From Strongyloides papillosus (lineage: Eukaryota; Nematoda; Chromadorea; Rhabditida; Strongyloididae): 64,000 nt of DNA. Positions 11,990 through 23,431 of this stretch are shown here, piece after piece. The DNA lies in the NCBI GenBank assembly GCA_005656395.1, contig SRSI01000079.1, positions 1,488,001-1,552,000 on the forward strand, given 5' to 3'. Numbering within the stretch: the first letter of the stretch is position 1; the number at the start of each line of letters is the position of its first letter. Under the pieces are notes generated by a model. The model had not been told where the DNA came from. It did no database searches and saw only the letters and a list, made by a program, of their open reading frames with translations. A program made the translations under genes and the position numbers.

Positions 11990-12580
11990 GTTAAATATTT
12001 AAACAGAATAAATCTTCCTTCTATATATTTCTTCCTGAAATTTTCAAATAGTTTTTTTTTAAATATAGGTTGAAGAGGATATTTCCATCTTGCTTTATTA
12101 AACTATTCAACCCATTTTGCTTAGAATATTTTTTAAAAAAAACTACTACAACTCTTTGCTCTATAACTTAACAAATTATTAATTAAACTCTACAGTGTTA
12201 TGGCTATCACACAATTCAAGAACTTAGTCGATCAAATAAACTATAATGTTTTAGTTCTTTAATTTTGAGGAAAGTCATACTTGTACAATATTACACAGAA
12301 AAGCGACCAAAAAATAATGTTGTTTTTTTAAATAACTTAAACAAGTATGACCAATGTTCCTTGAGGCTACTTTTCTCCGCCTAATTTGAAAAAATATATC
12401 TATTAACTAAACTATCTGATCATAGAAACGGTTAAAATTAAAAACAGTTATCATGACGAAAATATTTGTTTCTTTTTTTTATATGTTTATTGAATTTGAT
12501 ATTTATCATAAAATTTTTTTATAAAAAAAGTAATTCAATACACTATTAACTTTAACAATCACTTTATGATTTAACCGTTT
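11990..12580. other. Intergenic DNA with one hairpin
   Basis: No gene was recognised. A perfect 11-bp inverted repeat, GTCATACTTGT (12274-12284) and ACAAGTATGAC (12341-12351), encloses a 56-nt loop. The short stem and long loop do not look like a miRNA precursor. Confidence 0.5.
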
Positions 12581-12582
12581 CC

Positions 12583-12883
12583 TTAAATATATATCCTTCC
12601 TCTTGATGGTGGTGTATTGATAGATCTTTTAGCGATATCATAAATATTATCAAAATCAAATACTCTTTCTTCATTATGGTTATAATTTGTCAAACCATTA
12701 TTAATTTTTCCAACAAAAGGTCCACTGCTCATAGGAGTCATACGACCATCCTCAAAATTCTCTAGTTCATAGAAAACAGCTTGAGTTAAATTTTACTTAA
12801 ATTGTCTCACCTGATTTTTTTATCATTGTTAGTAAGGCATTAAAGCCAGATCCTTCTTTAAATTTTATCTGGAGATAATTCAT
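12583..12883 (-). CDS. Possible small unrecognised gene or gene fragment
   Basis: ATG at 12883. Exon 12883-12811 (MNYLQIKFKEGSGF...) joins in phase to exon 12779-12583 (..VFYELENFEDGRMTPMSS..), which ends ..SRGRIYI and a stop; total 89 aa. The second exon is open for 65 codons and has a protein-like composition unlike the flanking AT DNA. The inferred intron is only 31 nt, shorter than the others here, so it may instead be the 3' end of a decayed gene. No signal peptide or membrane segment is seen, and I recognise no family. Confidence 0.25.
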
Positions 12884-12889
12884 AGAACT

Positions 12890-13756
12890 CAATTTAAAAA
12901 AAAAATTATTAAAAATTTAATAATGAACATTTTTTGAGCAATCTATCAACAATATTATGTTCCAAAGTTTAAAAAACTATGATTAGAAAAACCAAGAAGC
13001 ATCCAATGCTAAGAAATATCGGTCATTAAGAATTTATATTTAATTATTAATATTAATTAATAGTTAAAACATCTAGAATAGCTGGAAATTTTAGTTCTTG
13101 CTTTTTTTATAGTGAGAAATATTCATTAAAAATCTTTTATGAAGGACTTCTGTTGTAGTTATGTGTAGTTGCACTTCAAGTAAAATAGAAACACTTATTA
13201 CACTGTACACTACCAATTTAAGAATGTGATTACATTATTTTTGATATAATTTAAACATCAGTTCTCCTCAGACCACTGTATTTCAAATTTCTACTAACTA
13301 TAGTAACATTTCTTTATTTTTCCTAATAATCCCAATAATATGTGCATTATTCTACTTCAAGTTCCTGTCCTTAAATCCGAGTTACTTTTCTCCTTGCTAT
13401 ACATGTAAGTATTAAATATACCAAAAATATATAAAAATTAAAAGTCACCCATCAAAAATTAACTTTATTTAATAAAAATTCTCTAAAAAACCGAACATTT
13501 TTTGTATAAAACTTTTCATAAGATAATTATTAAAAGTACAAAGAAAATAACTATGTAAAATAAACTTAAAAAAAATAATATAAAAACTTGAGCAAAATCT
13601 TTCTATAAAATTAGTAAAAAAAAAAGGACACATACAGAGATATATAAATTTAGTTTGTTAGTTTTTTTTAAAAAAAAATAATAATATTAACAAACAATAA
13701 CAGTATTGTTTCATTTGGATGACAAAAAATATAATAATAATAATGAATAAAAAAAA
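12890..13756. other. AT-rich intergenic DNA
   Basis: No convincing exon or RNA gene seen. Part of 13620-13756 is probably the 3' UTR of the BET gene. Confidence 0.45.
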
Positions 13757-16700
13757 TTATAGGCAACTTTCAAAATCACTCATTAACTCTACTTGTTCAC
13801 TAATTTTTGTTGCAGCAAGCTTTTCAGCTCTCTTTCTCCTTTCACGTTCCTTCATTTCATTTATCCTATCAAGATCTCTGGAGTTTAATTGTTGAAGGGA
13901 GGGTGTGGACGAGGTATGAGAGGTATGGTGTTGCTGAGATGAATGATAATCTCCTCCAGGTGGGATTGAAAATGAGGAGGAGGAAGAGGTAGTCTGATGT
14001 TGGGTACCTGCAGCAACAATTGGCACTGGTGAAATGGTGTTTGGTGTAATAGGAGAATTGGAATTCCTTAATTGATTAATAAAACTACTATTGTTAGTCT
14101 CCATCTGTTGTTTAAATGGAGCATTTTTGTTCCTTTTATTCAGCTGTTTTGTCATGATATCTTTGATAACATTATTAAAAACTTTATCTGCCGGTTTTGG
14201 GGCCAATGGTTCCGATTTATTAGAATTATTATTTACAGAGCCATTACTATCAGCTAATTTATTTAAATTTTCATTTGTTGGTATGTTTAACATATCCAAC
14301 ACTGATACACCGATATTACTTTTTTCTGGAAGCTTTTCCTTACTTTGATATATTGGACCAGCTCCAGGATGGATTATATTTTTATAGGATGAGGTTGTTT
14401 CTGGAGTACCATCTATATTATTGGATGATTTCTTATTTACATTTTTACTCCCTTTTTTTGATTCTTCTTCCTCTAGAAACAGAAAAAATTATTATTAACG
14501 TGGAAAAGGACAAAGAGTTATCCAGGAACACATCAAAAAAGTTGTACACTACACTAATTGTGCTCGAAAAAAAATAAATAAAAAAATTATCACATATTGT
14601 ACATACCTATCATTATATACATGTTAATTTCCATTATCACTCTCTTTTATAACTCTCTCCCTATAAGGACAGCTGCTTTCTCAATCATAATTATCGTTTA
14701 TTAACATTTAGAAACTTGAAAAAAATATATACACACGAACCATGTGAAGTTACTTGTCCTCTATATTAGAAAAATGTACAGGAAAAAATTTAGGGAGAAA
14801 AAAAATTCAAAAAATAGACAAAAAAATATAATATTAATTTATTTTTTATTAGTATAAATAAATTTTATAATTACATTTCCAAGAAAATAACAAAAAAGAA
14901 TCAATGCCTATTATTTTATATATATTTATTTATATATATAATATATTTTACCAATCTTGTTAAAAAAATGATAAAAAAAAGAAATTAATAATAATAATTA
15001 TATACAATATCAATGAAAAAGATGAAGGAATGTCTTGGAGATATCACCGCTATGTATATTGAATTTTTTTTTGATTTTCAATAAAAATACAAAAAAATGA
15101 TATTTTTAGTACAATGAAAAAAAAGAAATGCATAGATATAAATGATCAATAATAAATGATGATAATAATATTAGATACAATAATAAATATGACAATAATA
15201 CAAATGGAGAAACTCATTGAAGCAAATCCATCATCTGAGAAATGCCCATGAGTGCTCCACTTCTCACTACCCCAAAAAGTAATTTACATATATAATATTT
15301 AAACAAGATAATGCTTATTAATATATCTATTGCTAACTGTTGTCATTTATTGTTAATTATATATATAATTAATTTAGGAAAAAGGTGTAAAGGTAAAAAA
15401 CAAAGCATTATATTTATAATTATTTTATGACTTATTTATAAAACTCTCTATATTTACTAATTAAGTTGGTTAAAAAACTTCTAAACACTTATTAATGTTC
15501 ACTTTTGTGTCTGGTATATGTAGAATGATTGAGAAAGCAGTTTAAGAGCACTCACGGGTACCCAGTTATAAAAAAAAGGATAATTATATAAAAGAAATTA
15601 TTAATTAAAAGATATTATACTCTCTTAAGATATAAAATATTTAAAGATATTTTAACCTTAACGGTAAATATTGCCTTTTTCTTAATAACAAACAAAAAAG
15701 AAAAAATATGAGTACATTTTTACTCACCTGATTCGCTATCACTAGAATCATCTGATGATTCCTCGTCGCTAGACGAATCCGATGAATCCGACTCGCTAGA
15801 ACTTTCAACAGCTCCTTCCTTAGGCACATTAGTATCTGTAGACGTCCCACCATTAGCGTATGTATTTACTGTATCAGTAGACTCTAATCTCTCAATCTTC
15901 TCCTTTATATCTTTTTCTTGTTTCTCAATTTCTGCCGTATCCTTAATAGGTGGTCTACGTACCTTACGCTTCAAACAATATGCGACAAATGCCTCCAGTT
16001 CACGTAATGTCTTAGGTTGAAGAATCTCAAAATCAATCTCAATTTCATCGGGATTGACGTCACCAATCTTTTCACGTGCCTCTATTATATTTATTACTCT
16101 ACTCAAACTTTCACCAGGTAATTTATTGATATCTAACGATAATTGTCGCTTCTCCTCATATGACATAGGCATTGAACTATTCTCGTCATCAGAGTTGAAG
16201 TTATACTCTTGACGTGCAGCAGAAAGTGGACTGAGTTTTGGTTTGTTCTTAGAACCTGGCTTTCTACCACGTTTGCTTACAGGAGTACCGTGACTTGTCG
16301 ACGATGGACCTTTAGTATCTCCGACCTCGGATTTAACTGAATGTTGTGAAGATATAACTGCTTCTGGTGTGATAGGTTTAGGTGGGAGAACATTCTTCTT
16401 GGAAGATTTTGATTTTTTAGGTGGAGGACCGGATGATAAAATAGGTTGTGGGATAGATGAAGCTTCAAAGATAGGTGGAACAACAGAATTCCGTTGGAAG
16501 TTAGCCATAAGTGACGTAAATTCGGTTGAGATTTCTATTGGTATAGGAGGTAAATTTCTATTGTTCATTTTTGCCATATTCCTTTCCATCTTGAGATTAA
16601 CAAGTCTTGATGAAAACGATGTCATCTCCGTCATCATGGCTTGTAAGGCAAGTATTTGTTGTTGGATACTTGTTAAGATCATCTCCAAATATTCTTCACT

Positions 16701-18891
16701 TAATCCAGCATTTTTTGGGTTAGATAAAGGTGCATTGACAGCAGGCATTAAATGAGGCATAGGCATAATTCCATTGTAATTTGCTGAAGTTGAATGAGAG
16801 TCAGTGGCTTTGACAGCAGGAGTATCAGGTGGTAGCGATTTCCATTTCTCTTCGAAGATAGCTTGGAGTTTCCTTCCAAGTTTGTGGACATCATCATGAG
16901 GTGGATTGTACTTGAAGCAATTTTCTAACATTAAAATAAAATCCTCCCTGAATTCTTGTGGATTGAGATATTGGCGAGCATCTAATTTTCTCTTCATCGT
17001 TTGGAGATCCATTGGATTCTTAATTACACTATAGTAATCATATATCTGCAATGCTTCAGGATCTACAGGAACATAAAAAGGGTGTGCGCAATCTTGATAT
17101 TTCTTAGATGTCAACTCAACTAATAACTTTGACAAAAATTTCATTTGCTCGTTATACTTTCCCTTATAACGTGGTTCAAGTTTATCGTAGTCAGTAACTG
17201 GGGGTTTCTTGGCTCGTGGCTGCCTCCCTACGTCGTCCATCTTCCTTTTTATTCCTTTAGAACCAATACCGTTACTACTCGACGCTCCGGCTTCTGACGT
17301 TGCGGTGTTTTCACGACTTGCTAAAAAAAACAAAATGTTAAAATGACATGAAAGACAAATTTTTATTTCTCATCTTATCAAGGTATTAAAAGTGTCAAAG
17401 TACATAATATGCTATCTATCATCGTATAAATTTTGAAAGGAATCAGAGACTACACCTTTGATACAGTTATGAAACATACTAAGTACTCTCAAAGTCTCTG
17501 ACTCAGAAATATCAACAGTACCTCGAGGAACGGCAGACGTATTCTTAGCTTTTTTGCTACCTCCTTTCTTCGAGTTATTGAATTCTTCTTCAACTTCCTA
17601 AAAATACAATAAAATTAGAAAATAAAACGAGAGAAAATAATAATTAACATATAATAATGCATTTGTGAGAACAAAAAACAAAGTAACATAACATGAACTT
17701 TATAAATTTAAAAACAACGAAAAGAAAAGGAGCAATGAAACTTACAGGTTGAGGCATCATGGCAAGTTTATTATTTACAAAATCCTCTAATTCCTTTCCC
17801 ATTTTATAGACAGCATACGTTGGATGATTGTACTTATAACAGTTAGAAAACACTTGTTTGAAATCCTGTAATTAATTAAATAACATTATATAATTATAAT
17901 AAATACGTAAATGTTTATTGTTGTTTACCAGAAGGGAAAGCTAAGTTAATTAACATTAAATGGTACTCAATGTTACAAGTCCTCCCTTCAAAACGAAGGT
18001 GCATGTATGAGGAGGGAAAAGATATGGAGAAATTTCATATGATAACAGGAAACTTACATGTAAACATTCCGTAGATCCAACGTAATAAACACTTTTCAAA
18101 CGTTTATCTATGGTATTGAAATCCATAGGTCTGTCGATGATTGTGTGATAATCTGGTATATTTAATCTCTTTGTGTCAACAGGCCTGACAAATGGCCACG
18201 CTGACTTCATTTTTAGAATTGGCTTTAAAATATTATTGTGAATAAAGACAAGTTGATTCGTATTCCTTGTCTTTTTTCCTGGTGGAGGAATTACCCTTGG
18301 TTGTACTATACCATTCACTGGAGCCTACAGACAGAAGAAAATATAATTATTTCATTCTACGCAATAAAATAAACATACCTGCTTAGGAGACGCATAACCT
18401 CCTGTGATTGTCATACGATCAACATCAACCTCTTCTGTCTTCATTGGAGGCGTAGGAACCCTATCTTCATTTTTAACTACTGGTGTATCTATTTGCTCCT
18501 TTTGTAGATTACTATTGGCTGACTGTGAAGGAGCCACAAACCCCGGATCATTTGATGATGATGTCGATAATTTATTCGCTGTACCCGTTAATTTTGAAGC
18601 AATATCATCAACTGACATTGATCCTGATGTATTATTTTTTGAGGAATTAAATATATTTGAGAAAGTTGGAGGCATACTATCTCCTGATTGTTTTTGTTGG
18701 TTTTCACTGTCACTCTGTACAGATTGAGTATGAGAAGATATTTCTTCGGTGGTGTGGTGATCTCCAGAGACAGATGATGTACCTGATTCTGCAAGACTTC
18801 CTGGTGGGATATCTATAGTTGTGAGTACAGATGCGTCTTCAGATCCAATAATATTTGAGACTGTTGACGCTGATGGACTGTTCTGTAACAT
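13757..18891 (-). CDS. bet-1: BET family double-bromodomain protein (BRD2/3/4-like)
   Basis: Six exons: 18891-18379, 18324-18058, 17865-17746, 17597-17456, 17320-15728 and 14472-13757, all in phase, give 1116 aa. Bromodomain 1 (about 195-300) is split by an intron and keeps AWPF and the acetyl-lysine Asn in NCYKYNHP. Bromodomain 2 (about 403-508) has [12 protein letters not shown] but HPF in place of the WPF shelf. The ET domain (about 730-815) starts at [18 protein letters not shown] and is followed by an acidic serine-rich tract. The C-terminus ([27 protein letters not shown]) resembles the BRD4 P-TEFb-binding end. BET proteins read acetylated histones and recruit elongation factors. The start was chosen because TTTATTTCAG (a trans- or cis-splice acceptor) ends 2 bp before this ATG; the alternative ATG is 18912. 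The last intron is 1255 nt. Confidence 0.88.
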
Positions 18892-18904
18892 CTCTGAAAT
18901 AAAC
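18892..18904 (-). promoter_or_regulatory. Probable spliced-leader acceptor of the BET gene
   Basis: TTTATTTCAG followed by AG and then ATG on the minus strand. This matches the nematode 3' splice consensus, and the closeness to the ATG is typical of trans-splicing. It could also be a cis-acceptor from an unseen 5' exon. Confidence 0.4.
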
Positions 18905-19100
18905 ATTGTCATTATATATAAAATTTCAGGAGATGCAAATTAACTAAAAAAAACAATTGTAAACACAACAATTATCAAACGGCATTATTTTAAAGGTTCG
19001 AGGTTTTGATATTTTTGATTTAAAAACAACATTAAAAAAACTTAATTAGCGCAACATAATACAATGCTAACATCAACAATACAAATTATAAGGATAATAG

Positions 19101-19110
19101 TGGCGCGAAT
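19101..19110. promoter_or_regulatory. E2F-like half site
   Basis: TGGCGCGAAT lies 84 bp from the stronger E2F match at 19185. It is a weak match considered alone. Confidence 0.3.
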
Positions 19111-19184
19111 TATGGTGATATCAAGCTTAAGATTATAGGACAATACCTGAAACTACAAGCACAGTATAAAGATGCATTTTAAAA

Positions 19185-19196
19185 TTTGGCGGGAAA
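19185..19196 (+). promoter_or_regulatory. Consensus E2F site upstream of the BET gene
   Basis: TTTGGCGGGAAA matches the classic E2F/DP consensus exactly. It lies about 295 bp upstream of the BET start codon in a locally CpG-rich stretch (about 19095-19380) that looks like the gene's promoter. Confidence 0.5.
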
Positions 19197-22031
19197 AGAA
19201 TGCGCCACAATGATATTTTCACAGTTGTAGTGGCGAGAATGCTGTTGGAATTACATATACGCAATAACGCACCACACGCAATAAATAAACTTGTTGACGC
19301 GAAACGACAGCTTTCTACTAAAATATTAATGGACGGGCACGGCGACGCCACTAATCTTTCATCGGTTAAGAGAATACATACGCATCTACAAGTAAGTTGA
19401 CAAATAATATTTTTAGAGAAAAAAAGATTCAGGATTACATATTACTACTGAAATGATTATATGTAGTATATATGTATCTTTCAATGCATCTACATGTTAA
19501 AATACACACATATTTCCTATACATACATTAATATTGTCGTCGTGGTCGTCAAATTAAGAGAGAGATTGGAGGGGTTAAGAAGGAATCCTATGTGTAGTAC
19601 AACAACTTCCACATATCAAAATTTTATTTATCATTAAGAAATATACATATGTATATTTTGGTAAAATGGACTCAAAAATTAAAATAGGAAACTTCAAAAG
19701 AAAAAAGATAGAAACAGAATTATGCATATTATATATACAAAAATAGGTTTGATGATTTTTTTTGCCTTAATATGTATATTATATATATGTTACAATGCGC
19801 ATATTATAGGTATATGTTTGATTTGTTAATTATCTTAAATACAAAATTATATTCAAATTTTTCATATATCATTAAGAATATGGAAATATATATTCTTACA
19901 CTACCTTGATATAGATATGATGGTGCTTTTAGAAGTCTTTTTTTGTATCCTTATTGAGTTTATATACATCTTTAATCTTTTTTCGTCACATATTTTTGAA
20001 AATATACATTTCTTACAATCATGACTTAAAGGTATAGTAAATTTTTTGATCAAAAAAGTGTCATACGATAAGTTACAAAAGAGAAAGAAATATGGAGAAA
20101 AAAAAGAAACATATTTTGAAGGTAGAATTTTTATACTTATTATACATATAGCTTTCCTATAAAGAATTCGTGAAGGATCTCAAAGAAAATTAATGTTGTG
20201 TATATATTAAGAGAGAGAAGAGAGACATACACACATATTATGTTATATATATACATATCTAGCGTACGACAAAAACCCTCTGTGCACGCGAAGTATGGCA
20301 ACGTTATTATAAGAACGAGACACACTATATAATACAAGCAGCTCTGGTACTATATTATAAAAATGCTGGTGCTTTTGAAACTTGCATAATTAAGGTTGCA
20401 TCATATATATTTTTGATAAATCTTTGTACATTATTTTACATATAGGTGATATATATACATATCTTCATAGATTTCCTTATATATTATTTAGATTAATGTT
20501 AAAAAAAAGATGTTACATAATAAGATTACGTATGTGAAACCCTCTTATATACATATATTTAGATTATATCTCCTTTTATGATAAAAAAATAAAGGGTTCA
20601 ATATTTATAATTCTAAATTTGTCCATATTATCAGTTCAATATATCGATCAACATACGTGACATCTATCATAAATGGATGATGTGTTGGATGGTTAGAGAG
20701 TCTATAGTGTGTGTTCAAATGTGATAACGTTGTATACAACAACACCAACGTCAATGAATGACAAATATTTAGTTAAAAATGAGGTTATTGGTTGGCATTG
20801 TATCAGAAGACGCCTCTATAGGTTGTACCAATAAAAACATATACACAGAGATAAAAATTGATAAGAGGAAAAAGAAAAAAAGTTTACTTAAAAATTAGTA
20901 TTTATATATGTAAGGAGAGATGACGATACTCCCAGTGGTGCTAGAGAATGGTACTTTTTAACTAACATCATCTATTTCTACACCTACATTATCAACATAA
21001 AAAACTTTATTCTCCTCCAGAGATGGGATGACTACATAGTCATAGAAACACACACACACACTCAGCATTTCTATCCTTCATTTTACTTATTATATATTTT
21101 CAAAAATGCAAAATTACTTGGGATGGAAATATAATATTTAAAAAAAATTAGAACACACCGATTTCTCTTCTTCAGCATCCAGTTAAATATATTTATTATA
21201 CACAAACATGCATACATACAACGCCGGAGAGTTTCGTTAAAAAAAAAGTCAAAGATCACTACACTAACATAAAAATTATAATAATAATAGGAGGCTGTAA
21301 AAGTTCCATCCTTACTATTCAATATGGTAGAGAACAAAATATCAAAAATATTTATAGGCACTATCAGAATGTATATATATTATATTTAAAAGGACAGATA
21401 TCAGAGGGATAGATAAATGTTATGTGAGAAATGTGATAGAAAGATAAAAAAATTATTTTTATGTATACTTTAGGGAAAGAAAAAATTTTCTTTTTTGTTC
21501 CTTTTTCTACTTACCAAATAAAAGTTGCTAAATATATATATTATATATTTTTATACTTACATACACACATACATATACCATTAACAGGGGGGACAAGAAA
21601 TTGTAGTAGGAGTTGTAGGATAGTGAAAATATATATTAACAAACAGCCTGGAGTTTTGGAGTAGATATATAATATTTATATTTAGAAATTTTTTTTGATT
21701 ATGATTATTATTATCATTAAAGTGCGCCTGACATTGCGTGTATGTATATTGGGATGGAGATAAGTTCATACATAAAGAGAGAGGGTAGGAGAAGCATCAA
21801 AAAATAGAAAGGGAATGGGATATTATTATTACAAAAAAGGGGTGACGTAAGGAATATCTCCTGCGAGGAATAAAGGATCGACATTTTACCAACGCATTTT
21901 TTTGGGTAAAATATAAGCTATTGTTTCCTACCTCTAATATTTATAATATTTAATATTACTAAAAAGTTTCTGTTATTTTTTTGTTTTTGTATATTTATTT
22001 GATTGTCTTCTAACTAAAAAAAGGAACTACA
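19197..22031. other. Intergenic DNA with simple repeats
   Basis: AT-rich with many TATATACATA runs and an AC microsatellite at about 21048-21061. The part to about 19400 is CpG-containing promoter-like DNA for the BET gene. No exon or RNA gene was recognised. Confidence 0.5.
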
Positions 22032-23431
22032 ATGACTGAGGATATTATTGTTAGAGATGTTACGAGAATTGAACGTCTTGGAACTCATTCTCATATTAAA
22101 GGTCTTGGATTATTGCCTAACTTGGAGCCATTGGAGGAAGGTGATGGTTTGGTTGGTCAGATGAAGGCTCGTCGTTCCGCTGGTCTCATTGTCCAAATGA
22201 TTAAGGTAGGGTGGAAATACTTTTTCTCCATAATGATGTAATTTTCTTACTTTAGCAAGGAAAAATAGCTGGAAGGTCAATACTTATAACAGGTGAACCA
22301 GGATCCGGAAAGACAGCTCTTGCAAAAGCAATTTCTGCATCGATCTCAGAGAATGTACCATTTGTCTCAATTACTGGATCTGAAGTCTATTCAATGGCGA
22401 TGAGAAAGACGGAATTCTTAATGCAGTCGTTTCGCAAGGCGGTCTCAGTACATATCAAGGAGGAGGCAGAAGTTTTACAGGGTGAGGTAACGGCATTAAT
22501 CATTGAGAGACCTGCAAATGGTATAGGTGATAAGACTGGAACAATATCTTTAAAGACAATAGATATGGAGAGTGAGTACAAATTAGGATCTAAGATGGCT
22601 GAATCATTATTCAAGGAGAACATCGTTGTTGGGGATGTAATAATGATCGACAAATCCAATGGAACTGTAACAAAACTCGGAAGATCATACTCTCATCAAG
22701 GTGATTATGACGCTGTTGGTTCGCAGTTTCGTTTTGTTCAATGTCCCAGTGGAGAGATTCAAACAAAAAAAGAAACTGTCCATAGATTGTCACTACATGA
22801 AATTGATGCTTTAAATTCCTCTAAGGGTGGTTATATGTCAATCTTCAGTGGTGATACAGGAGAGATAAGTGATGAAGTAAGGAAACAGATAACTAAAAAA
22901 GTTAATGAATGGAAGGAAGAGAAGAAGGCTGACATTATTCCTGGTGTTTTGTTTATTGATGAAGCTCATACTCTCGATCTTGAATGCTTTTCATTTATTA
23001 ATTGTTGTTTGGAGACTGAGAACGCCCCAATATTAATTATGGCAACTAATAGAAGATATGGTTTGGTAAAAGGAAGTAAGTTAAGTGGACCTCACTGCTT
23101 GCCACCTGATTTGTTGGATCGTTGTTTAATTATCAGAACTGAGGAGTATACCCGTGATGAGAAGTTTAGTATTGTTATGTTGAAGGCAAAGTCAGATGAT
23201 ATAGATCTCAGCGGTGAGGGTGTTGAGAAGATTCTTCGCCCTATATGTGCCAAGAATAGTCTTCGTTATGTTATGAATCTTGTTACATTGGCAAGTCAGT
23301 TAAGTAAGAAGTTAAAAGAAGAGAAGGTATCGAAGGATGCTATAACAAAGACGTTTAACTTATTTATTGACCCTAGCAGAAGTGCCGGTAATGTAACCAG
23401 TAATCCTAGTGAATATATTAGTGAGAACTGA
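22032..23431 (+). CDS. ruvb-2: RuvB-like AAA+ ATPase 2 (Reptin)
   Basis: Exons 22032-22205 and 22256-23431 with a 50-nt intron give 449 aa, close to the family's roughly 460. The start MTEDIIVRDVTRIERLGTHS and the GLGLLPNLEP segment match RUVBL2 rather than RUVBL1. Walker A is GEPGSGKT (71-78, Ser where most members have Thr). The OB-fold insertion domain II spans about 120-290. Walker B is LFIDEAHTLD (Asp293-Glu294). Sensor 1 is MATNR and sensor 2 lies in NSLRYVMNL. With RUVBL1 it forms the hexameric ATPase of INO80/SWR1-type remodellers, TIP60 and the R2TP chaperone. The gene stands alone with no operon partner nearby. Confidence 0.92.

Larger units (their letters stand above)
1880..11990. 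repeat. Five-unit tandem array of about 2.04 kb
   Basis: Start codons lie at 3478, 5494, 7566, 9604 and 11621, and stops at 1970, 4002, 6031, 8083 and 10129. Each unit also repeats a 3' flank (AAATCTTTTATC..TAAAAATTTTTCAATATAAA) and an upstream block about 330 bp before the ATG (AGAAATCTTAAAATAAAGG..AATATTCATAACA, near 3785, 5815, 7862, 9908 and 11938). By sequence type the order in transcription direction is B, A, A, B, A. Confidence 0.85.

Noticed and set aside
12274..12351. miRNA precursor from the 11-bp inverted repeat
   Set aside because: The stem is too short and the loop (56 nt) too large for a miRNA hairpin.
16277..16755. Frames antisense or shifted to the BET gene, including one of 128 codons
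   Set aside because: Explained by the long stop-free BET exon; composition mirrors it.
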